This document shows, piece by piece, positions 48,626 through 58,147 of a DNA stretch of 64,000 nt. Numbering within the stretch: position 1 is the stretch's first letter; the number at the start of each line of letters is the position of its first letter. The notes below the pieces were generated by a model. That model had not been told where the DNA came from, ran no database searches, and was given only the letters and a program-made list of their open reading frames with translations. The translations under genes and the position numbers were made by a program. Source of the DNA: Pseudescherichia sp032055545. GTDB taxonomy: Bacteria; Pseudomonadota; Gammaproteobacteria; Enterobacterales; Enterobacteriaceae. The stretch spans positions 1 through 64,000 of the forward strand of contig DAMBQR010000014.1 in NCBI GenBank assembly GCA_032055545.1. Reading direction: 5' to 3'.

Positions 48626-50872
48626 ATGCTCACCCGGTTGCGAGAGATAGTCGAGAAAGTTGCCAGCGCACCGCGCCTTAACGAGGCGCTGGATATTCTG
48701 GTAACGGACATTTGTCTGGCGATGGACACCGAAGTCTGTTCGGTCTACCTCGCCGATCACGACAGGCGCTGCTACTACCTGATGGCGACGCGCGGTTTGA
48801 AAAAGCCGCGCGGCCGCACCATCACGCTCGCATTCGATCAGGGTATCGTTGGCCTGGTAGGCAGGCTGGCGGAGCCGATCAACCTCGCCGACGCGCAAAA
48901 ACACCCCAGCTTTAAATACATTCCCTCGGTAAAAGAGGAGCGGTTCCGTGCATTTCTTGGCGTGCCGATTATTCAGCGACGCCAGCTGCTGGGCGTGCTG
49001 GTGGTGCAGCAGCGCGAGCTGCGCCAGTTTGACGAGAGCGAAGAGTCGTTTTTAGTCACGCTGGCCACCCAGATGGCGGCCATCCTCTCCCAGTCGCAGC
49101 TTGCCGCCCTGTTTGGACAGTATCGCCAGACGCGCATTCGTGCGCTGCCTGCCGCTCCCGGCGTGGCTATTGCCGAGGGGTGGATGGATGCCACTCTGCC
49201 GCTGATGGAGCAGGTCTACGAGGCCTCGACGCTGGACACTGGCCTTGAGCGCGAACGGCTCACCGGCGCGCTTGAAGAGGCCGCAGGCGAGTTTCGCCGC
49301 TACAGCAAGCGTTTCGCTGCCGGGGCGCAGAAAGAGACGGCGGCCATCTTCGATCTCTACTCCCACCTGCTATCAGACGCCCGTCTCAGACGCGAGCTGT
49401 TTGACGAGGTCGATCGCGGCTTCGTGGCCGAGTGGGCGGTGAAAAAGGTCATTGGGCGCTTTGCCGAGCAGTTTGCCGCCCTCTCCGACGGCTACCTGAA
49501 GGAGCGTGCCGGCGACCTGCGCACGCTGGGGCAGCGCCTGCTGTTCCATCTCGACGATAGCCTACAGGGGCCCAATACCTGGCCTGAGCGCTTTGTGCTG
49601 GTGGCCGACGAGCTATCCGCCACTACGCTCGCGGAGTTGCCCCACGACCGGCTGGTAGGGGTGGTGGTGCGCGACGGCGCGGCCAACTCCCACGCGGCTA
49701 TTATGGTGCGGGCGCTGGGCATTCCTACGGTGATGGGAGCCGATATCCAACCCTCGGTGCTACACCACCGCACGCTGGTGGTGGATGGGTACCGGGGTGA
49801 GATCCTGGTCGATCCCGAGCCGATCCTGCTCCAGGAGTACCAGCGTCTCATCACCGAAGAGAACGAACTCAGCAAGCTCGCGGAGGATGAGGTTAACCTT
49901 CCCGCCCAGCTGAAGAGCGGCGATCGGGTTAAGGTGATGCTCAACGCGGGCCTTAGCCCTGAGCATGAGGAGCAGCTCGGCAGCCGCATCGACGGCATTG
50001 GCCTTTACCGCACTGAAATCCCGTTTATGCTGCAAAGCGGTTTCCCCTCGGAAGAGGAGCAGGTGGCCCAGTATCAGGGGATGCTGCAGCTGTTTAACGA
50101 GAAGCCGGTCACCCTGCGCACGCTGGACGTCGGTGCGGATAAGCAGCTGCCCTATATGCCCATCAGCGAGGAGAACCCGTGCCTTGGCTGGCGGGGGATC
50201 CGTATTACGCTCGATCAGCCGGAGATCTTTCTCATCCAGGTGCGAGCCATGCTGCGTGCCAACGCCGCCACCGGCAACCTTAGTATCCTGCTGCCGATGG
50301 TCACCAGCATCGAAGAGATAGACGAAGCCCGGCGTCTGATTGAGCGCGCCGGACGCGAAGTCGAGGAGATGATCGGCTACGCCATCCCCAAACCACGTAT
50401 TGGCGTGATGCTGGAGGTGCCTTCGATGGTCTTTATGCTGGCGCATCTGGCAAGCAGGGTCGATTTTATCTCCGTTGGCACCAACGATCTTACCCAGTAT
50501 CTGCTGGCGGTCGATCGCAACAACACCCGCGTGGCGAGCCTCTATGACAGCCTGCATCCTGCCGTTCTGCGGGCGCTGGCGACGATTGCCCAGGAGACGG
50601 AGCGCCACGGAATCGATCTCTGCCTGTGCGGTGAAATGGCGGGCGATCCGATGTGCGTCGCAGTACTGATTGGCCTTGGCTATCGTCATCTGTCGATGAA
50701 CGGCCGCTCGGTAGCCCGTGTTAAATACCTGCTGCGCCATATCGATCGCGAGGATGCCGAGACCCTGGCAAACCGCGCCCTTGAAGCCCAGTTTACCAGC
50801 GAGGTGCGTCACCAGGTGGCGGCCTTTATGGAGGGTCGCAGCATGGGCGGCCTGATCCGCGGAGGACGCTAG
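48626..50872 (+). CDS. ptsP: Phosphoenolpyruvate phosphotransferase PtsP (EI-Ntr)
   Basis: A 748-residue first enzyme of the nitrogen-related phosphotransferase chain. It passes phosphate from PEP to PtsO and then PtsN, which govern potassium uptake and nitrogen balance. Residues 1-150 form a GAF sensor domain that binds glutamine or 2-oxoglutarate. The phosphorylated histidine is H356 in DGAANSHAAIMVRALGIPTV. The PEP-binding barrel follows, with LDVGADKQLPYMP, IGVMLEVPSMVFM and the catalytic-Cys region IDLCLCGEMAGDPM. Second gene of the rppH-ptsP unit. Confidence 0.95.
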   Translation: MLTRLREIVEKVASAPRLNEALDILVTDICLAMDTEVCSVYLADHDRRCYYLMATRGLKKPRGRTITLAFDQGIVGLVGRLAEPINLADAQKHPSFKYIPSVKEERFRAFLGVPIIQRRQLLGVLVVQQRELRQFDESEESFLVTLATQMAAILSQSQLAALFGQYRQTRIRALPAAPGVAIAEGWMDATLPLMEQVYEASTLDTGLERERLTGALEEAAGEFRRYSKRFAAGAQKETAAIFDLYSHLLSDARLRRELFDEVDRGFVAEWAVKKVIGRFAEQFAALSDGYLKERAGDLRTLGQRLLFHLDDSLQGPNTWPERFVLVADELSATTLAELPHDRLVGVVVRDGAANSHAAIMVRALGIPTVMGADIQPSVLHHRTLVVDGYRGEILVDPEPILLQEYQRLITEENELSKLAEDEVNLPAQLKSGDRVKVMLNAGLSPEHEEQLGSRIDGIGLYRTEIPFMLQSGFPSEEEQVAQYQGMLQLFNEKPVTLRTLDVGADKQLPYMPISEENPCLGWRGIRITLDQPEIFLIQVRAMLRANAATGNLSILLPMVTSIEEIDEARRLIERAGREVEEMIGYAIPKPRIGVMLEVPSMVFMLAHLASRVDFISVGTNDLTQYLLAVDRNNTRVASLYDSLHPAVLRALATIAQETERHGIDLCLCGEMAGDPMCVAVLIGLGYRHLSMNGRSVARVKYLLRHIDREDAETLANRALEAQFTSEVRHQVAAFMEGRSMGGLIRGGR

Positions 50873-51037
50873 CGTTAGCGGCTGCGGGTAAACGGAAGAT
50901 ACAGATCTTTTACAACTTCGCCCTAATCGCCCGTCAGGCTTATGCTATGATTCCCAGCTTTGGAGCGCCCTGTTTCATGGGCGCACATCTTAACCGCTGT
51001 CGATTTTTGGCGGAATAACAACACTTTGTGGTGACAG

Positions 51038-51913
51038 ATGAATAATGGATATCTGCATTTTCCCGATTTCGATCCGGTAATTTTCTCTATCGGACCGGTT
51101 TCGCTACACTGGTACGGCCTGATGTATCTGGTTGGCTTTATTTTTGCCATGTGGCTGGCTGGCCGCCGCGCAAGTCGTCCCGGTAGTGGCTGGACGAAAA
51201 ACGAAGTAGAAAACCTGCTCTATGCGGGCTTCCTGGGCGTTTTCCTCGGTGGACGCATCGGCTACGTGCTGTTCTACAACTTTCCGACCTTTATTCAGGA
51301 TCCGCTCTATCTGTTCCGCGTCTGGGACGGCGGCATGTCCTTCCACGGCGGCCTGGTCGGGGTGATTGTGGTGATGATCATCTTCGCGAAACGCACGAAG
51401 CGCACCTTCTTCCAGGTGTCGGATTTTATTGCGCCGCTGATCCCGTTCGGGTTGGGTGCCGGGCGTCTGGGTAACTTTATCAACGGCGAGCTGTGGGGCC
51501 GCGTCGATCCGAGTTTCCCCTATACCATGCTTTTCCCTGGCTCCCGCGCCGAAGATATGGCTCTGCTGCCGTCGCACCCGGAGTGGCAGTCTATTTTTGA
51601 CACCTATGGCGTCCTGCCGCGCCACATGTCTCAGCTATACGAGCTGGCGCTGGAAGGCGTTGTACTGTTTATCATCCTTAATCTGTATATCCGTAAGCCG
51701 CGTCCGATGGGTGCAGTATCAGGCCTGTTCCTGATCGGCTATGGCGCATTCCGCATCATCGTGGAGTTCTTCCGCCAGCCGGACGCGCAGTTTACCGGCG
51801 AATGGGTGCAGTACATCAGCATGGGCCAGATCCTCTCTATCCCAATGATTATTGCGGGCGCGCTGATGATGGTCTGGGCGTACCGCCGTCGCCCGCAGCA
51901 ACACGTCTCCTGA
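51038..51913 (+). CDS. lgt: Phosphatidylglycerol:prolipoprotein diacylglyceryl transferase
   Basis: A 291-residue inner-membrane enzyme with seven helices that attaches diacylglycerol to the lipobox cysteine, the first step of lipoprotein maturation. The signature GRLGNFINGELWGRVDPSFP is complete, and HGGLVGVIVVMIIFAKR and YGAFRIIVEFFRQPDAQF are family landmarks. It starts at the ATG at 51038; a hairpin (GCGCCC...GGGCGC, 50965-50984) lies in its leader. thyA follows after six bases, the usual lgt-thyA operon. It would process YgdR encoded nearby. Confidence 0.95.
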   Translation: MNNGYLHFPDFDPVIFSIGPVSLHWYGLMYLVGFIFAMWLAGRRASRPGSGWTKNEVENLLYAGFLGVFLGGRIGYVLFYNFPTFIQDPLYLFRVWDGGMSFHGGLVGVIVVMIIFAKRTKRTFFQVSDFIAPLIPFGLGAGRLGNFINGELWGRVDPSFPYTMLFPGSRAEDMALLPSHPEWQSIFDTYGVLPRHMSQLYELALEGVVLFIILNLYIRKPRPMGAVSGLFLIGYGAFRIIVEFFRQPDAQFTGEWVQYISMGQILSIPMIIAGALMMVWAYRRRPQQHVS

Positions 51914-51919
51914 GGAATC

Positions 51920-52714
51920 ATGAAACAGTATTTAGAACTGATGCAAAAAGTGCTGGATGAAGGCACACAGAAAAACGACCGTACCGGCACCGGCACGCTT
52001 TCCATTTTTGGCCATCAGATGCGCTTTAACCTGCAGGAGGGCTTCCCGCTGGTGACCACCAAGCGTTGCCACCTGCGCTCAATCATCCATGAGCTGCTGT
52101 GGTTCCTGCAGGGCGATACCAATATCGCCTACCTGCATGAAAACAACGTCACCATCTGGGACGAGTGGGCCGACGAGCAGGGTAACCTTGGCCCGGTCTA
52201 CGGCAAACAGTGGCGCGCATGGCCAACGCCGGATGGTCGCCACATCGACCAGATCGCGACCGTGCTGAACCAGCTAAAGACCGATCCAGACTCGCGACGG
52301 ATCATCGTCTCTGCATGGAACGTCGGCGAACTGGACAAAATGGCGCTGGCCCCGTGCCACGCGTTGTTCCAGTTCTACGTTGCGGACGGCAAGCTCTCCT
52401 GTCAGCTCTACCAGCGCTCCTGCGATGTCTTCCTCGGCCTGCCGTTTAACATCGCCAGCTATGCGCTGCTGGTGCATATGATGGCGCAGCAGTGCGACCT
52501 GGAGGTAGGTGACTTCGTCTGGACCGGCGGCGATACCCATCTCTACAGCAACCACATGGAGCAGACGCATCTGCAGCTGACCCGTGAACCGCGTGCGCTG
52601 CCAAAGCTTGTCATCAAACGTAAGCCGGACTCGCTGTTTGACTACCGCTTCGACGACTTTGAGATCGAAGGCTACGATCCGTACCCTGGCATTAAAGCCC
52701 CGGTTGCTATCTGA
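51920..52714 (+). CDS. thyA: Thymidylate synthase
   Basis: A 264-residue dimeric cytoplasmic enzyme that methylates dUMP to dTMP with methylene-tetrahydrofolate. The nucleophilic cysteine is C146 in ALAPCHALFQFYVADG, followed by LSCQLYQRSCDVFLGLPFNI, and the phosphate-binding arginines are in QRSCD and DSRRIIVSAW. The C-terminal residues end in a PVAI tail that closes the active site. The length is identical to E. coli ThyA. Coupled to lgt; a terminator follows. Confidence 0.96.
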   Translation: MKQYLELMQKVLDEGTQKNDRTGTGTLSIFGHQMRFNLQEGFPLVTTKRCHLRSIIHELLWFLQGDTNIAYLHENNVTIWDEWADEQGNLGPVYGKQWRAWPTPDGRHIDQIATVLNQLKTDPDSRRIIVSAWNVGELDKMALAPCHALFQFYVADGKLSCQLYQRSCDVFLGLPFNIASYALLVHMMAQQCDLEVGDFVWTGGDTHLYSNHMEQTHLQLTREPRALPKLVIKRKPDSLFDYRFDDFEIEGYDPYPGIKAPVAI

Positions 52715-52733
52715 TAGTCATAGCCTGCCACAG

Positions 52734-52760
52734 CCGGCGCGTTACTGCGCCGGTTTCTTT
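52734..52760 (+). terminator. Terminator of lgt-thyA
   Basis: CCGGCGC, loop GTTACT, GCGCCGG, then TTTCTTT, 20 bases past the thyA stop. Confidence 0.85.
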
Positions 52761-52897
52761 CCGCTCTCATTCCATTTTGCGACCCGCTTTCCCGCTGTGA
52801 TGTAACCCTCTGCAAACCACCCTATTTCTCTCGTAGCGCCTCGTAAAAGTAACCATTTCGCCTCGCATGCGTTGCTTTTTGAGTGCAGAGTGCGGCC

Positions 52898-53368
52898 ATG
52901 AAAAAAGAGCAGGGCTACACCCTTATTGAAACCACGGTGGCGACGATTGTTCTGGTGATCCTGAGCGCGTCGGGGCTGTACGGCTGGCAGAGCTATCAGG
53001 CGCATCAGCGTCTATGGCAAACCGCCTGGCAGGTACGTGACTACCTGGAGCTGCTGCGGGACGACGCCAACTGGCACAACCGGGATCGCAAGATACGGGT
53101 GAAGCAGGAGAGCGGTCGCTGGTGTCTGCTGGCATCGGCTGACGCGCAGGCGCGCTGCGGGGCGGATAATCCCCTTGCGCTGCGCCCACTCTGGCCAGAG
53201 GTGGCGCTGGTGGATATCACCCCCTCCCTCGGTTTTTACGGGCTGCGCAATACCGCATGGGCCGGGCACATCACGCTGCGCAGCGAGGCGGGGGAGTGGC
53301 AAATCATTGTATCGAACTGGGGGCGGATAAGAGTATGCCAGCGGACAAACAGCGGCTCATGCAGCTAA
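52898..53368 (+). CDS. ppdA: Prepilin peptidase-dependent protein A
   Basis: A 156-residue type IV pilin-like protein. The leader MKKEQG is followed by the N-methylated YTLIETTVATIVLVILSASG helix, with the conserved glutamate at mature position 5; the cleavage is after the glycine. A small C-terminal domain carries two cysteine pairs (WCLLAS and ARCGAD; RVCQ and GSCS). The ATG at 52898 is chosen because the upstream GTG would extend the leader without need. First of four pseudopilin-related genes (ppdA-ppdB-ygdB-ppdC) that overlap one another. Counterparts support pilus or secretion assembly as minor pilins. Confidence 0.9.
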   Translation: MKKEQGYTLIETTVATIVLVILSASGLYGWQSYQAHQRLWQTAWQVRDYLELLRDDANWHNRDRKIRVKQESGRWCLLASADAQARCGADNPLALRPLWPEVALVDITPSLGFYGLRNTAWAGHITLRSEAGEWQIIVSNWGRIRVCQRTNSGSCS

Positions 53369-53922
53369 CCCAGGGCGGCTTCTCGCTGCTGGAGGTACTG
53401 CTCGCCATGGTCATTGGCAGCGTGCTGTTGCTTAGCGCCGCCCGCTTTTTACCTGCGCTACAAACGGCAATGCTACACCAGACCCGGCAGCAAACTCTGG
53501 AGGAGGCGCTTTGGCAGCATCTCTTTACCCTGGGGAAACATCTTCAGCGGGCCGGTTACTGTCGGGGCGAGTGCACTGGGCAGCCGCTGGTCGTTGGCCG
53601 TCAGGGAGCCTGCGTTATCGTGCAGTGGGATGCCAACAGCAACGGCCGGTGGGAGCATTCGCCCCTCTCTGAGGCGGAGCAGACCGGCTTTCGCCTGCAG
53701 AGCGGCGTGCTGGAGACGCGGCAGGGGGCAGAGAGCTGTGAAGAGAAGGGGTGGGATAAAATTACCGATCCGGCCACGGTCAGCGTACAGCGCTTCACGG
53801 TGGCTCGCCAGTCGCAGGGTCTTTTGGCCCCAACGCTGACGGTGACGCTGATGGCGGCACCCGCCGATCATCCTCAGGAGACCATTAGCGCGACGTACAG
53901 CGTGGAGGGGTACAACTTATGA
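53335..53922 (+). CDS. ppdB: Prepilin peptidase-dependent protein B
   Basis: A 195-residue minor-pilin-like protein. After a short leader (MPADKQRLMQLTQG) comes the signature GFSLLEVLLAMVIGSVLLLS with Glu5, and then a larger globular domain with GYCRGEC and SCEEKGWDKITD. The second in-frame ATG at 53359 gives 187 residues, the length of the E. coli protein, and is a real alternative; neither start has a strong ribosome site. It overlaps the ppdA end by 34 bases (or 10 with the later start). Probably an inner-membrane subunit that primes pseudopilus assembly. Confidence 0.88.
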   Translation: MPADKQRLMQLTQGGFSLLEVLLAMVIGSVLLLSAARFLPALQTAMLHQTRQQTLEEALWQHLFTLGKHLQRAGYCRGECTGQPLVVGRQGACVIVQWDANSNGRWEHSPLSEAEQTGFRLQSGVLETRQGAESCEEKGWDKITDPATVSVQRFTVARQSQGLLAPTLTVTLMAAPADHPQETISATYSVEGYNL

Positions 53923-53934
53923 AAAGTGAAATCT

Positions 53935-54342
53935 GTGAGAGATGAAAGGGGGATCTCATCCCTGGCGCTGGTTCTGCTCTTGCTGGTACTGGGCAGCCTG
54001 ATGCTTACCGGCTTGAACCAGCGCCAGCGCACCCATACGCAGCGCATCACCAGTGAAAGCCGGGCGCTACGGGATTTGGCCGCTGCCCACTCGGCTCTGG
54101 AGTGGGGGCGAATGCAGACCTGGCAGATGCAGCCCGCCGTGCAGTGCCGGGAGCATAATCGCCAGCCGTGGCGGGCCTGCCTGCGTATTTTTGCCGACAG
54201 GACGCTGGTGCTGATTGCCGCCAGCGGCAGTGAAACCCTGTGGCGCAGCGGGGTGATACGCGAGCGCAACGTGACGTTTTCGCCCCACGGCTGGAGCGAT
54301 TTCTGTCCATTCAAGGAGATAGCACTATGCCGAATGCCGTAG
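53935..54342 (+). CDS. ygdB: YgdB family pseudopilin-associated protein
   Basis: A 135-residue protein with one N-terminal hydrophobic helix (SSLALVLLLLVLGSLMLTGL) after a short polar start, resembling the PilX/GspK-type minor component, although the pilin leader is incomplete. The domain that follows has cysteines in VQCREHN and RACLRIF and ends WSDFCPFKEIALCRMP as in E. coli YgdB. The GTG at 53935 (MRDERGISSLAL) is preferred because it aligns with the E. coli start; a GTG at 53926 is possible. It overlaps ppdC by 16 bases. Confidence 0.85.
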   Translation: MRDERGISSLALVLLLLVLGSLMLTGLNQRQRTHTQRITSESRALRDLAAAHSALEWGRMQTWQMQPAVQCREHNRQPWRACLRIFADRTLVLIAASGSETLWRSGVIRERNVTFSPHGWSDFCPFKEIALCRMP

Positions 54343-54650
54343 TTTCCCGGAGAGGCTTTAGCCTGCCGGAGACGTTGCTGGCAATGGTGCTGCTGGTCAT
54401 GGTTGTGACGGCGCTGACAGGGTATCATCGCGTGCTGCTACAGGGTTTCACTACCTGGAGCCACTATCGCTACCTGTGGCGCTACGGCTGGCAGCAGGCG
54501 CAGCCCAGGCCCGCGCCGCTACCGTCCGGCTGGCAGGCCAGCCGGATACAGACAACGGACGCCGGATGTGTCAGCATCAGCGTAACCATCACCTCGCCGG
54601 CGGGCAGGCAGGGGAAGATGACGCGGTTACATTGCCCAGTTTATAAGTAG
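54327..54650 (+). CDS. ppdC: Prepilin peptidase-dependent protein C
   Basis: A 107-residue pilin-like protein. The leader MPNAVVSRRG is followed by FSLPETLLAMVLLVMVVTAL; the conserved glutamate is at position 5 of the mature chain. The C-terminal part has the cysteine pair AGCVSISV and LHCPVYK. The same length as E. coli PpdC. AAGGAGA stands before the ATG. It closes the pseudopilin group; recC starts 12 bases after it. Confidence 0.88.
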   Translation: MPNAVVSRRGFSLPETLLAMVLLVMVVTALTGYHRVLLQGFTTWSHYRYLWRYGWQQAQPRPAPLPSGWQASRIQTTDAGCVSISVTITSPAGRQGKMTRLHCPVYK

Positions 54651-54662
54651 TCAGGAGCGTTT

Positions 54663-57600
54663 ATGTTAAGGGTCTATCACTCCAATCGTCTGGATGTGCT
54701 GGAAGCATTGATGGAGTTTATCGTTGAGCGCGAACGGCTCGACGATCCCTTTGAGGCCGAAATGGTGCTGGTGCAGAGTACCGGCATGGCGCAATGGTTG
54801 CAGATGACGCTCTCGCAAAAGTTTGGTATTGCCGCCAATATCGACTTCCCGCTCCCGGCGAGCTTTATCTGGGATATGTTTGTCCGCGTGCTGCCGGACA
54901 TCCCGAAAGAGAGCGCCTTTAATAAACAGAGCATGAGCTGGAAGCTGATGACCCTGCTGCCGCAGATGCTGGAGCAGGAGGCGTTCACCATGCTCCGCCA
55001 CTACCTCAATGATGACGACGACAAGCGCAAGCTGTTTCAGCTCTCGTCACGGGTGGCGGATCTCTACGATCAGTATCTGGTCTTTCGCCCGGAGTGGCTG
55101 ACCCGCTGGGAAGAGGGGGGGGCGATAGACGGCCTCGGCGAAGCGCAGATCTGGCAGGCACCACTCTGGCGCGCGCTGGTGGAGCATACCGCTGCGCTGG
55201 GACAGCCGCACTGGCATCGTGCCAACCTCTATCAGCGTTTTATCAACGTGCTGGAATCCGCCACGACGCCGCCCGCCGGGCTACCCTCCCGGGTATTCAT
55301 CTGCGGCATTTCTGCCCTGCCGCCGGTCTATCTCCAGGCGCTGCAGGCGCTGGGCAAGCATGTAGATATTCACCTGCTGTTCACCAACCCCTGCCGTTAC
55401 TACTGGGGGGATATCAAAGATCCGGCGTTTCTCTCCCGGCTCATTGCCCGCCAGCGTAAGCACCACCTTGATGCCCATCCGGTAGCCCTGTTCCGTGAAG
55501 ATCAGCCGGTAGAGGGCCTGTTTAACAGCGAAGGTGAGCAGGAGGTGGGTAACCCGCTGCTGGCCTCGTGGGGCAAGCTGGGACGCGACTACATCTATCT
55601 GCTGGCCGGGATGGATCGCTACGACGATCTCGACGCCTTCGTTGATATTACGCCCGGTGCGCTGCTGCAAAACCTGCAGTATGACATTCTGGAGCTGAAA
55701 AACAGCGCCGTCGCCGGCGTGACGGCCCAGGAGTATGAGCGCAGCGACAGCAAACGCAGGCTGGAGCGGGAGGATCGCAGCGTGGCGGTGCACGTCTGCC
55801 ACAGTCCGCAGCGCGAGGTCGAGGTGCTGCACGATCGCCTGCTGGCGATGCTGGAGGAGGATCCAGATCTCTCCCCGCGCGACATCATTGTGATGGTGGC
55901 GGATATCGACAGCTACAGCCCCTTTATTCAGGCGGTATTTGGCAGTGCCAGCGGGGAGCGCTATCTGCCCTATGCCATCTCCGACCGCCGTGCCCGCCAG
56001 TCGCACCCGGCGCTACAGGCTTTTATCAGCCTGCTTTCACTGCCGGACAGCCGCTTCCAGTCGGAGGACGTGCTGGCACTGCTGGATGTGCCGGTGCTTG
56101 CCGCACGGTTCAACATTGATGAAGAGGGGCTGCGCTATCTTCGCCAGTGGGTCAACGAGTCCGGCGTGCGCTGGGGTATGGACGATGACAACGTACGCGA
56201 GCTGGCACTGCCCGCTACCGGCCAGCACACCTGGCAGTTTGGCCTGACGCGCATGCTCCTCGGCTACGCAATGGAGAGCCGTCAGGGCGAGTGGCAGTCG
56301 GTGCTGCCCTACGATGAGTCCAGCGGGCTGATTGCCGAGCTGGTGGGCCACCTGGCCTCGCTGCTGATGCAGCTCAGGCTGTGGCGCAAAGGGTTAGCCC
56401 AGGATCGCCCTCTGGCGGAGTGGCTACCGGTCTGCCGCGACATGCTCAACGACTTCTTCCTGCCGGATCCCGATACCGAAGCTGCGCTGGCGCTGATTGA
56501 GCAGCAGTGGCAGGCGGTGATCACCCAGGGCGTGGGCGCCCACTATGACGAGGCGGTGCCGCTCTCCCTGCTGCGCGACGAGCTGGCGCAGAGGCTCGAC
56601 CAGGAGCGCATCAGCCAGCGTTTCCTCGCGGGGCCTATCAACATCTGTACGCTGATGCCGATGCGTTCGATACCCTTTAAGGTGGTCTGCCTGCTGGGGA
56701 TGAACGACGGCGTCTATCCGCGCGCGCTGGCACCGCTCGGCTTTGATTTGATGAGCCAAAAACCGATGCGCGGCGATCGCAGCCGCCGGGACGATGACCG
56801 CTACCTCTTCCTGGAGGCGCTCATCTCTGCCCAGCAGAAGCTCTATATCAGCTATATCGGGCGCTCGATCCAGGATAACAGCGAACGCTTTCCGTCGGTG
56901 CTGGTGCAGGAGCTGGTGGATTACATCGGGCAGAGCCACTATCTGCCCGGTGATGAAGAACTGACCTGTGATGACAGCGCGAAGCGGGTGGTGGATCACA
57001 TCACCCATCTGCATACGCGGATGCCGTTCGATGCAGAAAACTTTATTGCCGATGAGCTGCAAAGCTATGCCCGGGAGTGGTTGCCCGCCGCCAGCCAGCA
57101 GGGGGTGGCTCATGCCACCTTTATCCAGGAGCTGGAGGAGGAGCCGCTGGAGACGCTGGCGTTTGAGCAGCTTCAGCGCTTCTGGGCGCATCCGGTACGG
57201 GCCTTCTTCCAGATGCGCCTGAAGGTGAACTTCCGCCCTGAGGCGAGCGATATTCCCGACGCCGAGCCGTTTATCATTGATGGCCTGGACCGCTACCAGC
57301 TTAACCAGGCGCTGCTTAATACCCTGGTGGAGGAGGAGGATGTCGAGAAGCTCTTCCGTCAGTATCGTGCGGCAGGCCAGCTGCCCTACGGCGCATTTGG
57401 GGAGATTGTCTGGGAGACCCAGCATCAGGAGATGCAGCAGCTGGCGTCGCGGGTTCACGAGCACCGCAAGCCCGCCGAGAGCATGGAGATCGAGCTTGAT
57501 TGCGGCAAGGTGCACCTGACCGGCTGGCTACAGCATGTCCAGGAGGATGGCCTGCTGCGCTGGCGTCCTTCGATGCTGAAGGTCTCGCAAGGTTTGCAAC

Positions 57601-58031
57601 TTTGGCTGGAACATCTTGTCTACTGTGCCAGCGGCGGAACGGGAGAGAGTCGGCTGTTTGTCCGCAATGATAAAGCCTGGCATTTTCCGCCTCTGAAGCA
57701 GGAGGAGGCGCGGAAGTATCTTGGAGAGCTGGTTGAGGGCTACCGGGAAGGGATGAAAAAACCGCTGCTGCTGCTGCCAGAAAGCGGTGGCGCATGGATA
57801 AAAGCCTGTTATGACGCAACGAATGATGCGATGTTAAAAGATGAGGAGACGCTCGCTAAAGCACGGAGCAAATTCCTGCAGGCCTATGAAGGCAACATGA
57901 TGGTTAGCGGCGAGGGCGAGGACGTATGGTATCAACGCCTGTGGCGCACCCTCGAACCTGAAAACTATACCGAGATAGTTAAACAGGCAGAGCGTTATCT
58001 GCTGCCGCTCTTTCGCTTTAGTCAGTCCTGA
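54663..58031 (+). CDS. recC: Exodeoxyribonuclease V subunit gamma (RecC)
   Basis: A 1122-residue subunit (E. coli RecC is 1122) of the RecBCD helicase-nuclease. RecC recognises the Chi sequence and holds RecB and RecD. It starts MLRVYHSNRLDVLEALMEF and has the inactive helicase-like core, e.g. NICTLMPMRSIPFKVVCLLG followed by MNDGVYPR, in place of Walker motifs. The C-terminal part is the nuclease-like domain that contacts RecB. No frame disruption. ptrA follows after 116 bases, and recB after that, the same order as in E. coli. Confidence 0.95.
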   Translation: MLRVYHSNRLDVLEALMEFIVERERLDDPFEAEMVLVQSTGMAQWLQMTLSQKFGIAANIDFPLPASFIWDMFVRVLPDIPKESAFNKQSMSWKLMTLLPQMLEQEAFTMLRHYLNDDDDKRKLFQLSSRVADLYDQYLVFRPEWLTRWEEGGAIDGLGEAQIWQAPLWRALVEHTAALGQPHWHRANLYQRFINVLESATTPPAGLPSRVFICGISALPPVYLQALQALGKHVDIHLLFTNPCRYYWGDIKDPAFLSRLIARQRKHHLDAHPVALFREDQPVEGLFNSEGEQEVGNPLLASWGKLGRDYIYLLAGMDRYDDLDAFVDITPGALLQNLQYDILELKNSAVAGVTAQEYERSDSKRRLEREDRSVAVHVCHSPQREVEVLHDRLLAMLEEDPDLSPRDIIVMVADIDSYSPFIQAVFGSASGERYLPYAISDRRARQSHPALQAFISLLSLPDSRFQSEDVLALLDVPVLAARFNIDEEGLRYLRQWVNESGVRWGMDDDNVRELALPATGQHTWQFGLTRMLLGYAMESRQGEWQSVLPYDESSGLIAELVGHLASLLMQLRLWRKGLAQDRPLAEWLPVCRDMLNDFFLPDPDTEAALALIEQQWQAVITQGVGAHYDEAVPLSLLRDELAQRLDQERISQRFLAGPINICTLMPMRSIPFKVVCLLGMNDGVYPRALAPLGFDLMSQKPMRGDRSRRDDDRYLFLEALISAQQKLYISYIGRSIQDNSERFPSVLVQELVDYIGQSHYLPGDEELTCDDSAKRVVDHITHLHTRMPFDAENFIADELQSYAREWLPAASQQGVAHATFIQELEEEPLETLAFEQLQRFWAHPVRAFFQMRLKVNFRPEASDIPDAEPFIIDGLDRYQLNQALLNTLVEEEDVEKLFRQYRAAGQLPYGAFGEIVWETQHQEMQQLASRVHEHRKPAESMEIELDCGKVHLTGWLQHVQEDGLLRWRPSMLKVSQGLQLWLEHLVYCASGGTGESRLFVRNDKAWHFPPLKQEEARKYLGELVEGYREGMKKPLLLLPESGGAWIKACYDATNDAMLKDEETLAKARSKFLQAYEGNMMVSGEGEDVWYQRLWRTLEPENYTEIVKQAERYLLPLFRFSQS

Positions 58032-58147
58032 TGAGGTGTATAAAAATTGCGCAACGGAAGGGCTTCCATTATGATGCGCAGCGAATCACGGACTGATTGG
58101 ATATGCCGGTCTCACCGGCACTGGTTTGTTAATGATGAGGTTCGTGA